From the NCBI GenBank assembly GCA_017893485.1, contig CM030367.1:143395767-143459766 (forward strand): a stretch of 64,000 bases of DNA, written 5' to 3'. The notes beneath the pieces are model-generated. The model worked only from the letters and a program-made list of their open reading frames with translations. It had not been told where the DNA came from and did not search any database. This DNA is from Hemerocallis citrina (taxonomy: Eukaryota > Streptophyta > Magnoliopsida > Asparagales > Asphodelaceae). The translations under genes and the position numbers were made by a program. Of this stretch, positions 1-11,877 are shown in pieces (within the stretch, counting starts at the first letter, position 1; every line of letters begins with the position of its first letter).

Positions 1-910
1 TTCTCTTGTCTCTTGTTTATTCTTGTTTTGAGCAAGGCCATATCTTCGCATGCAAAATCCCCTGAACGCACGCTCGCTCTGATCCCATAATTTAGGGATT
101 GTTGCAAGTGAGACTCAAATCTCCCGACCTCTTGCTCACTAGCGAAGATGCTCACCAGGCCCTAGTGGCACTCGCAAGTTTTATTGTTTGTTGAAAAGGT
201 AAAATCTTTTAATTCAATGAGGAAATGTTTTAATGGATCCTTAAGGTTGTATCTGATTCCTGATATATCAATCAGGTTAACATGCCAGTTTGCAAAACTT
301 CATACATATCTTCCTTGCTTGTATATAAGAAATAGAAATCTAAATCTCAACCCACAAGTTGATATTATCAAATTTTTAGTTTTTCTGTCGGCCTTGAGTT
401 ACTTTTCCCCCCTAAGGTTGGCTGTCAGCCATAAGTTCCTTTTTGGCCCTTTGTCTTCCTCAAAAGTTAGAGGCTACATATGGTTCCTATCAACACACAC
501 CTTGTATAGGTTTGGATGAAGTAATTACACCTCCCTCCACTGAATACAAAGTAACAATTGCACCTACTTACCCACCCTTCCCTAAATGTATCAGAGAAAT
601 TTCCTCACATATTAGCCATTGTAGCTATTCCTTAAATACCTCTCTTTCACATTTCACATTTGTTATCAATTCCTTTTTGCTAAATGAATGTTTAAGATAG
701 ATGCCAACCTCACCTCTTCACATAAGGGAGGGCATTTCTCTCATTTGGTTTAGGCAGACATTGGATATGTATCCATGTTATACAAATTATGTGCCTTAAG
801 GGGAAGAGTAACTGGTATCCGAGTGGTTCCCCCGTTCTACATTATGGGTGGGGAATGCCTAAAGGTAGGCATGCTCTAACCACCAAAGAGAAAAAACTAT
901 TAAACTCAAG
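1..910. other. AT-rich intergenic DNA, no gene seen
   Basis: Only short, low-complexity open frames occur here (longest about 111 codons) and none shows a recognisable domain. No tRNA or repeat structure is convincing. The right edge, 903-910 (AACTCAAG), is the left target-site duplication of the hAT-like element that follows. Confidence 0.6.
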
Positions 911-2060
911 CATAGTTGTTAAATCGTAATACATATCGTATATCGTTTACCCAGAATATTGTATCTTATATCGTATCGTGTATCGTCATACGATAAATTA
1001 ACAGATGTCCAAAAGTGAAGCAATCAATAATGCATCAATTTCTATTATCATAATTCATCAAAATATAGCTAAATCATTGACTTTAAAGGGAAAGAAGGAT
1101 ATATTTGTTGACTATCGAGTATCCAAAATTCTGAACACAATAAAAAAAAAACTTCGCATATGTCCTTAATATTAGATCATTTATGATCCTTAATTCTTGA
1201 CAAAGTAAACTAGATTTAAAATCTTACTTATGTATAACTATCCGTGTACGAGTACTTTGTACTACTGTAGGAGTTGCATATGTCTATGACACTATTTCTG
1301 TAATGTAGACATATTACATGTAGTCATCTAGTCTATATCTAAAGACCTTACATACATGAATAAAAATTACCACAAAATATGAGAATAAGATTCTTTATGA
1401 ACTGAACTACAATTGTTAATAATGTACCATTTATTAAAAAAACTAAAACTGATTTGTCAAGAACTGTGTGATGTAACTAACAACTCAAATTTATTGCTAA
1501 AGTTTAATTTAATAAGAGAGAAAACATACATATACACAAAAAGGGGTTAAAATAGTGTCAAAAAATAGCTTGAGAAAACATATAAATTTAACGGGGAAAA
1601 AAAGAAAGACTGTGAGAAGAAAGGGAGAAAATGAGAAAGTAACAACATTGGAGAGTAGGAGTATCAAACAAGAAGAAGCATTCAACATGTTATTTGCAAT
1701 AAACCCAAAGAACAAGATGAACGAAGCAGAAGAAACTATGTAAAAAGCGATAAAGCGCAATAAACAAAAAAAAAATCTTATCGCGTTGACACAAAACCCT
1801 AAAGATCTTTAGTTTTGGGCTTTAAAATGGCATTTCGGGTGAATCATGAAACAAAGTGGAATCTAGATTCATATGTAAGCTACTATTTTTCATATCGTAT
1901 CGTATATTGGGCACAAAACGTATCATATCGCATGATACAATATGATAGAATGAGATATTTTAAGCTATAGATAAATCGCATGGGACATGTATCGAAATCA
2001 TTAAATATCGTATCATATCGATATACATATCGTAAGATATGCAAGATATTGACAACTATG
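911..2060. mobile_element. hAT-like non-autonomous DNA transposon, TATCG-rich ends
   Basis: The segment begins CATAGTTGT and ends ACAACTATG, a perfect 9-bp terminal inverted repeat. It is flanked by the octamers AACTCAAG (903-910) and AACTCAAT (2061-2068), which match at 7 of 8 positions. An 8-bp duplication is the hallmark of hAT elements. Both subterminal regions (about 930-1005 and 1890-2040) are packed with short ATCGTAT/ATACGAT motifs in both orientations, which would let the ends pair. No transposase-like frame was found in the 1150 bp, so it would depend on an autonomous relative. The superfamily is inferred only from duplication length and end structure. Confidence 0.55.
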
Positions 2061-2068
2061 AACTCAAT

Positions 2069-5000
2069 CAATATTAAGTGAGGGAAGATCTTTTTATAAA
2101 ACTAAACTGTACTAGGCAATATTCACTACCTTTCCTTTAAATCACATGTGTAATGAGTCTTCAAACGCCCAACATGATACACCCGCTAACACTGCATAGA
2201 TCAAATAATTTATGTAACCACAATCATATAAAGAAGTGACACTGGATATGTAAGATCTAGGTCAAGAACAACAAGCGAGTGACAGACGCAATCATGTTAA
2301 ATTCTAGAAGGTAAATGACATACTTGGTGAAAGTGCATACAGTGCCAAGACTAAACTCAAAAGGTAGTAGCCTCCAATATCTTTGCCTCTATAATATATT
2401 AATGAGTGTGGCCCTTTCCATGTTGTTACCATGGCAGAGGACACAAGATTTGTTCTAGTGATGATCGGGCATGAGAATGCTTTTTATACTTGATAACCAA
2501 GTGGCTGCCATTGTCTTGTAAATAAACTAAGATATAATGCCTTTTGTATAAGCATTATAATCGCACCCATCTACATATCTAGATATTATTGTGTATGCTC
2601 AAATTGATAAGTTTTATGATTCAACATTCTAAAAAATTGTGCATAAGATATGTACACGTAATGTTATGAAAATAAAGATACAAATTCTACATATGCACCA
2701 TTCCGTGCTTCATCGTCTAAATATATTGTGCATAGGATCTTTCCACATGTACATATGTATGGCTTGACGAACATTATATGGAGTGGTGCATGAAAGTTAA
2801 CAATATTGCATAGGTACAATTTGATGTCTATAATTTTAGCATGCATGTTTGGACAAAACACTTTTTACAATTGCTACACTTACCATACAAAGGCATTCTG
2901 ACAACTTCTGCGCTATTTGGTAAACTGAACATTTGTAGAAAGATCTGTTGCACAGAGATAAATGCAGTATTTGTCCCTTTATAATGATCACTGTCGAGGT
3001 TTAACGAACATATTGTCTATTTTAGCAAAATAGTTACTGTCCAATGAATACGCATCTATGTCAGTATTTACTATTTACATATAAATTTTTGGTGGCTGAT
3101 AGAGATTACTGCATCTTTACAACTTGAGAAGATTTAGTTTGGAGTCAAGTTATCAAATTCATTGAAAAATTAGAATATTTGCATGTTTTTACTCTTTGTT
3201 TTATATAAATCTGGTTTATATATTGCTAGCCAATGACTTCACAAAGATTTGGTTTTGCTTCTCGTTATCAGTAGTTACTGTTTAATGAATAAACATCTAT
3301 TTCAGTATTTATTTTTGGTGGCTGATAAAGATTGCTACTTCTTTACAGCATGAAAATATTTTGTTTGGAGTTAATTTATTGAAATCATTGAAAAATTGAA
3401 CAGCTTGCATGTTTTTACTGTTTGTTCTATATAAATCCAGTTTATATATTTTTGTTAGCCAGTGATATCAGAAAGATTTGGTAATGCATCTCTGTGACAT
3501 CAGTTTGTTTAGTGGTTATGGAACCATTATGAATTATGATTACTTTAAAGGTATGATTACTAGGACATTGTTTCTGATGTTTCATTATGTTTGATTTGGG
3601 AAACAAATCTTATGTATATGCTTATAGGGGTCAGTGCAGTGTCTTTTTTTTAATTAATAACAACTCCTAGTGATTGGTTGTCACATTTTAGATATGATTT
3701 AGAGGGATATCTCTAAGGTATTCCTTAGTCACTCATACGTATTTCCTTGCTTAAACACCCTTTTGGTCATTCCTTTACAATCATGTTGAACTTTCATAGG
3801 AGTGATGGTTATCGTATTGGTTCATGATGATTGGAAAGAGATGATAGATCTTTAACATAGTGCTAGAATATGAAGGAGTTGATAACTTTGACCTGTTAGA
3901 TTAATTGGAAGGTTAATCACCTTTGGTACATCAAATGTCTCTTTTTCCATTTAAATCGTTCATCAAATGCTTTGTTAAAACCATTGTGGTGGACCTCGAT
4001 GTTGAAACCAAATTAAGTTTAAAGTTGGACTGAAACATTTCATCAAATGCCATCTTCATGGTAGACATCCATGCCTCATTAATATTTTGGGATCTTAACC
4101 TCAGTAGTTTCTCCCAAAATTTAACTTTTGGGGCTTTTGAGTTTGATCCCATGATAGTATGTACAAGTTACAACTATGTATACATCATTTATACTTAAAG
4201 TTTCATATAAGTATGAAAATAAAATCCACCTTCTTGATTAGTTAGAAGGAACTTAATTAGTTAATTAGTTTCTATATATGTTTGTAGTATATATCCAACC
4301 ATAATAACCTTTATCTTTTGTAGCACTTTAATACTAGAACTTATAGGAGATAAGCATGTCCAAGAGCTCCGCAAATTTCTTTTTTCTAATTACTTTGAAC
4401 TTCACTGAGCAATAGATTGCATTATCTTAGATATATTATTTTGGAAACTTGGTAGTATTATGTGCTGTTTTAGTCACCTTAAGAGCTTAACATGATCAGA
4501 TTCCATGGTTTGGAAACTTGGTATAGGTTGTTACTGGCAGTATTGTAGATATCAGACGTTTAAGTGGTGAAATTCTCATTTGATATGGCCAGTCCATCTC
4601 AGTATTGAAAAATGTGTCTACCCATATGCTTAGCAGTGTAAATATTGCTCTCATAATAACAAACTCCACAATGTAAAATCAGATTTCAATTCTGAAGTGT
4701 CAATATGAGTCATCTAAAAAGAAGCATTTTGATTACAACTTGCTAATATATTACCATTTTCATAATGGATACCATATTTGATTGTGTTATCCTACTCTGT
4801 TTAGCAAGGAATCTACCAACTTATTAAAATTCAATATGTAGAAATATTTTTTATGAAATGCAAAATCTGGCGTAAGTAAAACATAAGAGAATAAGGGGAA
4901 AATCTTGATTATACGAAAGGACCAACATAGTACAGTTAAATAAGTTTTTGGTAATTTTTAGGTGAGGGAGAGAATAACTAGTGGCGTTGAATGTTGTTGT

Positions 5001-5289
5001 CGTGTTGGTGTTTTACCTCATTCTCGAGAATTAGCAGGTTTTTTTTTCTCGTACAAGACCTTAAGTTGAAATAAAGGTTGGCAGCATCGAAGGTTGTTGC
5101 CATGATTTTATTTGTACTCATTGATGTCACATTTGTTGCTCTGCAACTTTGTTTTATAGATTGAAAGAGATGATACCATTTTTTATTCAAATTCTACAAA
5201 AGAGGAAGCAAATATTGCTTAATTCTATTTGTCGGTCATTTTTACTATAGACTATAAAAACAATAGGAACCAAGCATAAGCAACCTACC
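2069..5289. other. AT-rich intergenic DNA with a local tandem duplication
   Basis: No gene is recognised. A small minus-strand frame at 3931-4152 (73 codons, starting MGSNSKAPKVKFWEKLL) has fairly protein-like composition but no family I recognise and no supporting context. A diverged direct duplication lies at about 3026-3493. The right limit, 5285-5289 (CTACC), is the target-site duplication of the next element. Confidence 0.5.
3026..3493 (+). repeat. Diverged tandem duplication, about 240-bp unit, two copies
   Basis: Unit 1 (about 3026-3262) and unit 2 (about 3269-3493) share, in order, AGTTACTGT, a TTTTTGGTGGCTGATA block, ATTGAAAAATT, GCATGTTTTTACT and a TATAAATC tract followed by GTTTATATATT. 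Small indels and many substitutions separate them, so the duplication is old. No coding content is visible. Confidence 0.65.
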
Positions 5290-6455
5290 TGATGAGGACA
5301 TCAGTTTTGTTGTTTTATTTTGAGATTTAGCTATATGTAGTAGTTTTGCAATTTGCACCCTTTATTTTATGCATTAGAATATTTTGAAGATTTGTATTGA
5401 GATTTTGTTTTAAAACTATATATAGGCCTTGAAAATAATGAGAAGGTATGCTATTATTGATCAAAAAATTCACTGTATTGAGTTATTGCTCTTCATTCAT
5501 CTTTTTGTGAGACATTGAGATAAAATCATTAGGGTCTGTGAGAAGCTCTAATTACACCCCAAATTCCCAATTAATCAAAACCCTAACTCCTTCATAGCTG
5601 TCATCTCTCCTCTCTCATCTTCTTCTTGCCTGTCTTCCCGAACCCAACAACCCAGTGCCGCATCCTGCTTCCGTCCACTCCATCGCCTCGCTGCTCACAC
5701 CCCGATTTCCACTCTTTGCACACCTTCAGCACGCCCCTCGCCGCCCCTCCGGGCGCCACCACTGCAAGCACCCCGACAACTCCCTCATCTCCACTTGATC
5801 GTTGCCTTCCATCACCATCTTCTCAAGCCCCGACAGCCATCGCGCAACCTTCGACCACCCCCATTGCTCCTTCCATCACCGTCAACACCTTCTCCACTTA
5901 AAATCCCCTCAAACCCTAACCCTCATCTCCAAACCCAAATCAAATCCGAACCCAAATCCCTAAATCCACTTCAAATTCGAAATCCTAATCCCCAATTCCA
6001 CTTCAAATCTTAAACTCTAATTCTCACGTCAAGGAGCTTTAGAGGAGTACAATACCATTGAAGGCGAGGATTGACAACTTCTTCCTTCATCTGTGGCAGC
6101 GACACTTCCATCCAACCCCGGTAAACTATTTTTACTTCTCAAATATTTGTGATACTGTTTTATCATCTCTAGATTATTATCTAAATTATCTGTCGTCCAC
6201 AAATATTGTGTGTGTTTCTACTTGCCAGTTAGAGTACAAATCTTTATTGAGTATGTTACTGGCTAAGAACGAGTAAGTATAATTGTTGATTATTAGGTGT
6301 GAATTTTTATTTGGGCTTGTTAAACTAATCTCATAACTTGAAAATCCATCAAACCAATTAATAGTTTTAATTTCTTACTTAATCTGCATTACTTGTTGGT
6401 AAACATGATCTTTTGATATTCTTGGAAAATTTTGTCTAGGGTTAAGTTTAAATTA
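5290..6455 (+). repeat. 5' LTR of the chromovirus
   Basis: A 1166-bp repeat that pairs with 11878-13082. Shared landmarks are the opening TGATGAGGACATC, a block of AACCCTAA-like sequence around 5890-6010, and the closing GGGTTAAGTTTA. It ends TTA where the right copy ends TCA, so the canonical CA terminus has mutated here. The cytosine-rich middle (5600-5900) gives short proline/serine-rich open frames that I consider non-coding. Confidence 0.85.
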
Positions 6456-6458
6456 TTT

Positions 6459-6470
6459 TGATATCAGAGC
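6459..6470 (+). promoter_or_regulatory. Primer binding site (initiator-Met type), mutated
   Basis: TGATATCAGAGC lies three bases after the 5' LTR. It differs by one base from TGGTATCAGAGC, the site complementary to the 3' end of plant initiator-Met tRNA used by many LTR elements to prime minus-strand synthesis. Confidence 0.7.
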
Positions 6471-6713
6471 GAAGATTTTTTAAAATTCTAGTTCTTGCAT
6501 CATTTAGTCATAATTTGTACATTCATTTAGGAATCGTTCTTGCATCATTAAAAAAAATGCATTCATTTTAGGGTTATTTTTTCTTCTTTCTTTATTAGAT
6601 CATTTCAGATTAAAAAAATTATTTTAGGTGCATTTAGGACACATTTTTTCAAATTTCAGCAAACACACATCAACACGACCCCTAGACTTCAACGAGCCCC
6701 TTTTCAAACTGAA

Positions 6714-7126
6714 ATGGACAACTCTGATATTTTCACTACCTTCGCTACCTTTCAAGCAACTCTTGTCAATATCAATCAGAGGCTTGAAAAAAGGGAATTG
6801 AATCAAAATGTTGCCTCTGAGTTTCATCGTCAGATCCCTCAAGGGAATGATCGTGACGACCGACGTCAAGACCGTGACTTGACAAACAATACAAGAAGAA
6901 CGTTAAGACTGACGTTCCCCACTTTGAAGGCCAAATGGAACCCCAAGCTTATCTCGATTGGATCCGTGTCATAGATCACTACTTCGTGTGGTTTAACATG
7001 AGCGAAATCCTGAAGGTCAAATTTGTCACGATGAAATTGACTAGTAAAGTTCAACTACACTGGACCAATCTTGAACATGCCCGCAGAGGCCGAGGCCTGA
7101 CACCCAGAGCCACTTAGGAAGCCATG
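6714..7126 (+). pseudogene. Chromovirus gag, 5' fragment
   Basis: An 86-codon frame starts at 6714 (MDNSDIFTTFATFQATLVNI). A second frame at 6935-7117 carries EPQAYLDWIRVIDHYFVWFN and KVKFVTMKL, typical of the capsid part of plant chromovirus Gag. The two overlap in different frames, so at least one frameshift separates them near 6910-6940, and a stop follows at 7115-7117. The reading is then cut at 7126-7131 by the solo LTR. It resumes at 10424 with KLTERYVV-like sequence. This would have been the structural capsid protein; it is not functional now. Confidence 0.8.
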
Positions 7127-7317
7127 AAAGATGTAATACCCCCAAAATAATTAACAATTATTTTGATATGAATAGTATTGCATTATTTTACAACCGTATT
7201 TATTAATAAATTTGTCTTGAATAATTGCATATATTATTATTATTATTATTATTAAATTGTATTTTCCATTTGTCATTTTATAAATATACACACTTACACT
7301 ATATACACACATACACT

Positions 7318-7906
7318 TAGCATTGGTATCGGGTCGGGTTGGGTCGGGTCCTTTACTACCCGGACCCGGTCCCCTACGGGTCCAAAAAATGGATCCGGAC
7401 CCGGACCCGTGAGGACAGGGTCCGGTTCCGGGTCCTATTAAATTATTCCTACCCGTTCGGGTACTACCCGGACCCGGATCCGGTCCCCTACGGGTCCAAA
7501 AAATGGATTCGGATCCGGACCCGTGAGGACATGGTCCGGTTCTGGGTCCTATTAAATTATTCCAACCCATTCGGGTAGGGAAGAGAGTGTGAGCGGCGAG
7601 CGGAGGCGGTGAGTTGAGGATTTAGAATAGAGGGGAGAAGAAAAAGGCATGAGTTTTGAGTTTGGAAGAGGAAGATTTAGAATTGAGGAGGAAAGAGGGG
7701 AGAGATGATTGATAGAATATTTATTTTTATGTTGATTTTTTGGTTTTTTTTAACGGGTCCGGATCCGGGTCGGGTTTCTTTTGAGCGGAACCGGACCCGG
7801 ACCCGAAAGTGCAACGGGTCCCATTTTAGGACTCGGACACCCGGATAGGCTGGGTCGGTTCCGGTCCAATGCCGGGTCCGGGTTTTGGGTATTTATACCA
7901 ATGCTA
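7318..7906. mobile_element. hAT-like MITE with CCCGGACCCGG repeats
   Basis: Perfect 12-bp terminal inverted repeats TAGCATTGGTAT and ATACCAATGCTA are flanked by the perfect 8-bp duplication CATACACT (7310-7317 and 7907-7914). The 589-bp body has no coding capacity. Its ends are very rich in GGGTCCGG/CCGGACCC words, and one block of about 120 bp is duplicated in tandem (about 7350-7575). It is inserted in the solo LTR. A second, inverted and shorter copy lies at 31826-32248, and a lone end-like sequence at about 34177-34195. The 8-bp duplication points to the hAT superfamily. Confidence 0.8.
7350..7575 (+). repeat. Tandem duplication inside the MITE
   Basis: Two adjacent copies of about 115-120 bp each read through TACCCGGACCCGG, CCCCTACGGGTCC, AAAAAATGGAT, GTGAGGACA and CCTATTAAATTATTCC. 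They differ at a few bases. Each is dense in inverted CCGGACCC/GGGTCCGG words able to form hairpins. Confidence 0.75.
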
Positions 7907-8093
7907 CATACACTACTATACTATAGCCTACAATTTTTGACCTAGTTAAAGCCTACGATTGTTGACTTAGAAAAGGGGTTATGTGTAATTATTTAAAGCC
8001 CAGGGGTTTATGTGTAAAATTGGGGGACACCTAAGAACCCTGGAAATTTCTACGCCCTCCCACACAAACCTACACCCTAAACCCATATGGCTG

Positions 8094-8120
8094 CCCCCCC
8101 CCCCCCCCCCCCCCCCCCCC
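8094..8120 (+). repeat. Poly-C run, 27 bp
   Basis: An uninterrupted run of C inside the solo LTR. Such a run is prone to length variation and sequencing error, and the short open frame across it (8010-8219) is not credible. Confidence 0.85.
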
Positions 8121-10423
8121 AACTCTCTCCCTATATATATGAGTGAGCATAAAAAACTTAGCTCATTTTCACATTTTGTAGTGTATGTCCTACTCTTCCA
8201 AGTTCATGTCCTTTCCTAGTTCATTTTCCATTTCCATATTACTCTTCATTCCACATCCAATATTCTTCTAAAAAATTTCTAAGAGCTAATTGGAGAAAGA
8301 ATAAAGAGTAGAAAAGCTAGTAAGCGAGGAGGAGGAGAAAGAAGCTAGGAGAAGCTTGGAGCTTGGAGATTTCATTCCTCACTTTGAGGTGGGTGTTCTC
8401 CAACTCTCTAAGTTGTTAAATTGTGTGCAGTATATACTCTTTTTCTTAATATGGATGACATGAAATTGTATGGTGCATGTGGTGTATGTTTATTTTGTGA
8501 ATAGCTTGGAAAGTTTGCATTTTTCTTTCTTGGAATTTCACTTCAACTCCGAAAATCAAAACTCATGGAATAAATGGAGTTTTGGGTTGAAATTTTTATT
8601 GTAGTATCTTACACTTGTCTAGAATATCTATACCAAATTTCATAATTTTTGGATAATATTTTCTATTTTTATAAAATCTGAAACCATTGTTGGTATGAGC
8701 TGCAGTTTTTCCTGTTTACTACTACTACTTCAAAATTCATCTCCTAACTATGTAGTATTTCAAGTTGAAATTTTTATGTGGTACATGTATGTGTCTAAAA
8801 TATGCTCACTAAATTTTATGAATTTTGGACATTGTTTAGTATTTTAAATTAATTTTGAACTCATGACTGGTTAGCAGTTTTTAGTTGCTGAAAATTTGTA
8901 CACCTTTCAGTTATTGATTAATTTAACCTTTTAAATGAAGTATTTTGAGAAAACTTCCAACTAAGAATTTATAGTAGACTCATTGATCTTTCTTTAGAAC
9001 TTAAGATATCTAAATTCCAATAAGAGAGTGATTATTGGTGATTTTTAGAAGTTGCACGAACTGTATTTTAGACTTGAAATTGTTGTTTTGGGCATATGCA
9101 AGTTGTCATCTCTTTAGGACTTCTCAACAACCTTAGAAATGTTGTTTATAAACTCTTAATTTATGTTATGATATGTAGTGAGTTGTGCAAAATTATATTT
9201 TAAGTTTGCGCATGTAAGTGTGCGATGGAAGGCTTGTATATGTTCAAGTATGAGTACATGAACTATAATCTTATGTTGGGATGTGCGAGTTGGTATTGTT
9301 TGGGTTCGGATATCCCTTAGAATGGATTCAAGAAGAGTTCGTTAATAGACATTTGTTATATGGTATTTATCAAGTTCTCGATTGTAGTAGCTCTAGTTTA
9401 TGTGACTATTGTTATAAGGACATGCACTAGCTAGACGTTGTACTCTCCTATCAAGGGGACACGTGCGGTGGCGTCTCCTCTGGGACACGTGCAACGTTGT
9501 CTCGACTGTTGATTTCTAGGATTTAGTGATAAGAGCGGGATGCAGACGTAAGTCACGAGTCCTGTCGGAACAAGGAGCCCTTAAGTTTTCGTTTATGTTC
9601 TGAGTTATCAATACGAACAAGGAGCAAGAGTATAACTCTAAGTCTCTTGGCAGAGTAGGGGTGGCCCTATTGATTCGCCTTATATTCTTCATAACTTTGG
9701 TAAGGGCAGGAGTGGAGATGGACTATGATTCTGGCAGAGCTGATAATCACCGGCCTGACCGGGAATGGAGAGGGACCACGATCCTGTCGGAGTGGAAAAG
9801 GACCATAATCTGAACGAATAGAGTGATCACTGCCGTTCGGAGTGGAGAAGGACTACGATCCGACTGCAGGAGCGGGAAAGGACCGCACGTATTGCAGACT
9901 TACCAGTCACTAGATGAATGTCAGAAACAGAAAAGAGTACAAGAGTATGATGCATGGCGAGGGATCGAACCCTATCATCTGGAAAATACGAACTCAATTT
10001 TGGGGAGTATGTAGTATGAGGTACATACGTTTTCAAATCAAGTTTGCATTAGAGTAGGAGCATCATGTGCATTTTGAGTTTGTGCATTAGAATCTAGATT
10101 ATGGTATACACCGACACTTGTGGTTTGACTCACATTTTTTTTCTGCAGCAAATATTGATTGTTGAGAATTTTAGGGATCACAGGTTTCATCCGCATTGCG
10201 TCAGTTGTATTCAACTGACGTGCCCACAGTTGTTTAGTTGCAGGGCTGTTCGTGGGAGCTGGAGATTCAAGTTGTGGAGCATCCAAGTGGAGGATATAGT
10301 TTCCTTGTGCAATGCAAGTTTTTAATTTTATGTGGTTTTTCCGTGTTGTGTACTCATTGAAGTAAAGATTCTGGGTATGTGTCACGAGCTCCTAGTGTGC
10401 GAAACTCGAGGCATTACAAAAGA

Positions 10424-10975
10424 AAAGCTCACTGAGAGGTATGTCGTTATTGTTCCACACCCGATTGCTAGATTCGTGGAACCAACTCTATCAAGGAAGC
10501 AAATCCACCCAAGAGTATGTTGATAAGTTTGACGGCTTCCTTATTCGGTGCAATTCCTTAGGTAAAGAGAAAGAAGAACAAACTTTCTAGGTTCAGAGCT
10601 GGATTATCAGCCAATTTTAGGAACGAGCTAATTCATAGAAATGTGGACTCTTTGACAGCAGCTTATGTTCTTGTCCTCGATATGGATTTCCGTAAAGCAA
10701 GTTTCCCTATAAGTTCAGCGATTCGAAAGATCATTCCTCTAGAATGACCTCTACTGAGCCTTCTAGGCCTGAACCCTCCTTCTCTCAGCACCCCAACAAG
10801 TCCTATCCAAGTCAGCCTACTTCAAATTTCCATCCACCTAGAACTGACAACACAGGTAAGAACACTGAAAGAGACTACTCTAAGATTGATCACCTCACTA
10901 AGTACTATAAATGCAAGGGATACGGCCATGTTGCTGGCAACTGTTCCAGCCCCAGTAGGATAAACATGTAAATGA
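10424..10975 (+). pseudogene. Chromovirus gag, 3' fragment with damaged zinc knuckle
   Basis: After the solo LTR the gag reading resumes with KLTERYVV. A few bases on, in another frame, it continues through VDKFDGFLIRCNSLG and RFRAGLSANFRNELIHRNVD, the C-terminal capsid region of a plant chromovirus Gag. A serine/proline-rich linker at 10744-10890 leads to KYYKCKGYGHVAGNC. That is a CCHC zinc knuckle with the first cysteine replaced by tyrosine, so nucleic-acid binding would be lost. Frameshifts and stops (for example at the start of 10744-10971) break the frame. Confidence 0.8.
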
Positions 10976-11840
10976 CTTTGGTGGCATGTTGCTGGCAAGG
11001 GATAGAAGGTACCGTTGCTGGCAAGGGATAGAAGGTACCGTTGTCATTGTTGATGAGCTCGACATTAAGTTTACCTATGAACCTCATGTAAATGACTTTG
11101 GTGATGAAGAGGATGACCAGCCTCTCAACTGTATTCGGTCGATCCAATCACCTCCATTGAATATACCTGAGTCACTCATTTCTTTCCAAGTCACTTGGCA
11201 GCCCATAGATTTTATCCCTGTGTTAGAACATCACAATCTCAGAGTCTGCATCCACATTTGCATCTCGCATTCATGATTTGCATAGAGAAATTTTCAAGAA
11301 AATTAATGAGAATAATTTTAACTACAAGTTAATAGCAGATACTTGAAGGAAATTTAAAACTTTTGCTGTTGGTGACGAAGTGATGGTTCAAATTCGTCCG
11401 GAACGGTTTCCAGCTGAATCCGTTAAGAAATTGAACACGTGCTGCAGGTCCATTTAAAATTTTTCATAAAATCAATGATAATGCCTATGTCATTGACCTT
11501 TCTGAAGATTTTGGCATAAGTAAGACTTTCAATATTGAGGATCTAGTACCCTATGAAGGCCCAAAATCTAACCCTAGAAATCTCTTATTGATGAGCCTAC
11601 CCTACAGCCCAATGGTGAGATTCTCACATTTTTTCCTTTGCCTGATACTACTTACCCACTGACAGACAAATTAGATAATATTTTAGATGATCAGATAATC
11701 TCTACTAAAGATGGGTATTCATAGTTATTTGGTAAGATGGAAGAACAAGCCAAAGTCGGAGGACACTTGGATTGATCGTGAAGAGCTTCAGCACTTGGAT
11801 CTAGATCTTTTGAGCACTATGACATGATCAGCTGGTTTTG
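10976..11840 (+). pseudogene. Chromovirus gag-pol junction remnant, integrase tail and chromodomain
   Basis: The 96-codon frame 10986-11276 fuses gag-end sequence (NDFGDEEDDQPLNCIRSIQS) to material matching the approach to the integrase C-terminus. The catalytic pol domains are deleted, with the junction near 11170-11210. Downstream in mixed frames are [40 protein letters not shown] and, at 11725-11815, SYLVRWKNKPKSEDTWIDRE, a chromodomain-type motif that in intact relatives steers integration to particular chromatin. Several stops interrupt it. A tandem copy of TTGCTGGCAAGGGATAGAAG and a repeated ATGTAAATGACTTTGGTG flank the gag end, suggesting template switching or slippage. Confidence 0.8.
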
Positions 11841-11877
11841 ACTCGACTGGGTCGAGCTCTTTCCCACCCGTAGAGAG

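Larger units (their letters stand above)
7132..10418 (+). mobile_element. Solo LTR of a long-LTR family (Del/Tekay-like)
   Basis: It starts TGTAATACCCCC, ends GAGGCATTACA and is flanked by the perfect 5-bp duplication AAAGA (7127-7131 and 10419-10423), so it is a complete LTR inserted alone. The 3287 bp include a 589-bp MITE (7318-7906); without it and its duplication the LTR is about 2.7 kb. The 3' part has a short degenerate repeat region (about 9700-9890), each unit with GGAGTGGA and GGACTACGAT-like words. An inverted relative of its last 0.5 kb lies at 13968-14498. The start and end resemble those of three other long LTRs in this window. Assignment to Del/Tekay rests on LTR length and ends only. 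Confidence 0.8.

Noticed and set aside
795..890. Possible tRNA-like or SINE head (GGTATCCGAGTGGTTCCCC)
   Set aside because: It has a D-arm-like word but no B box (GGTTCGA), no full cloverleaf, no poly-A or T tail and no flanking duplication.
5626..6013. Proline/serine-rich plus-strand frames
   Set aside because: They lie in a chromovirus LTR and the copy at 12132-12452 does not keep the same frame.
7151..7578. 139-codon minus and 79-codon plus frames in the MITE
   Set aside because: Both strands are open across the CCGGACCC tandem duplication; the frames reflect repeat composition.
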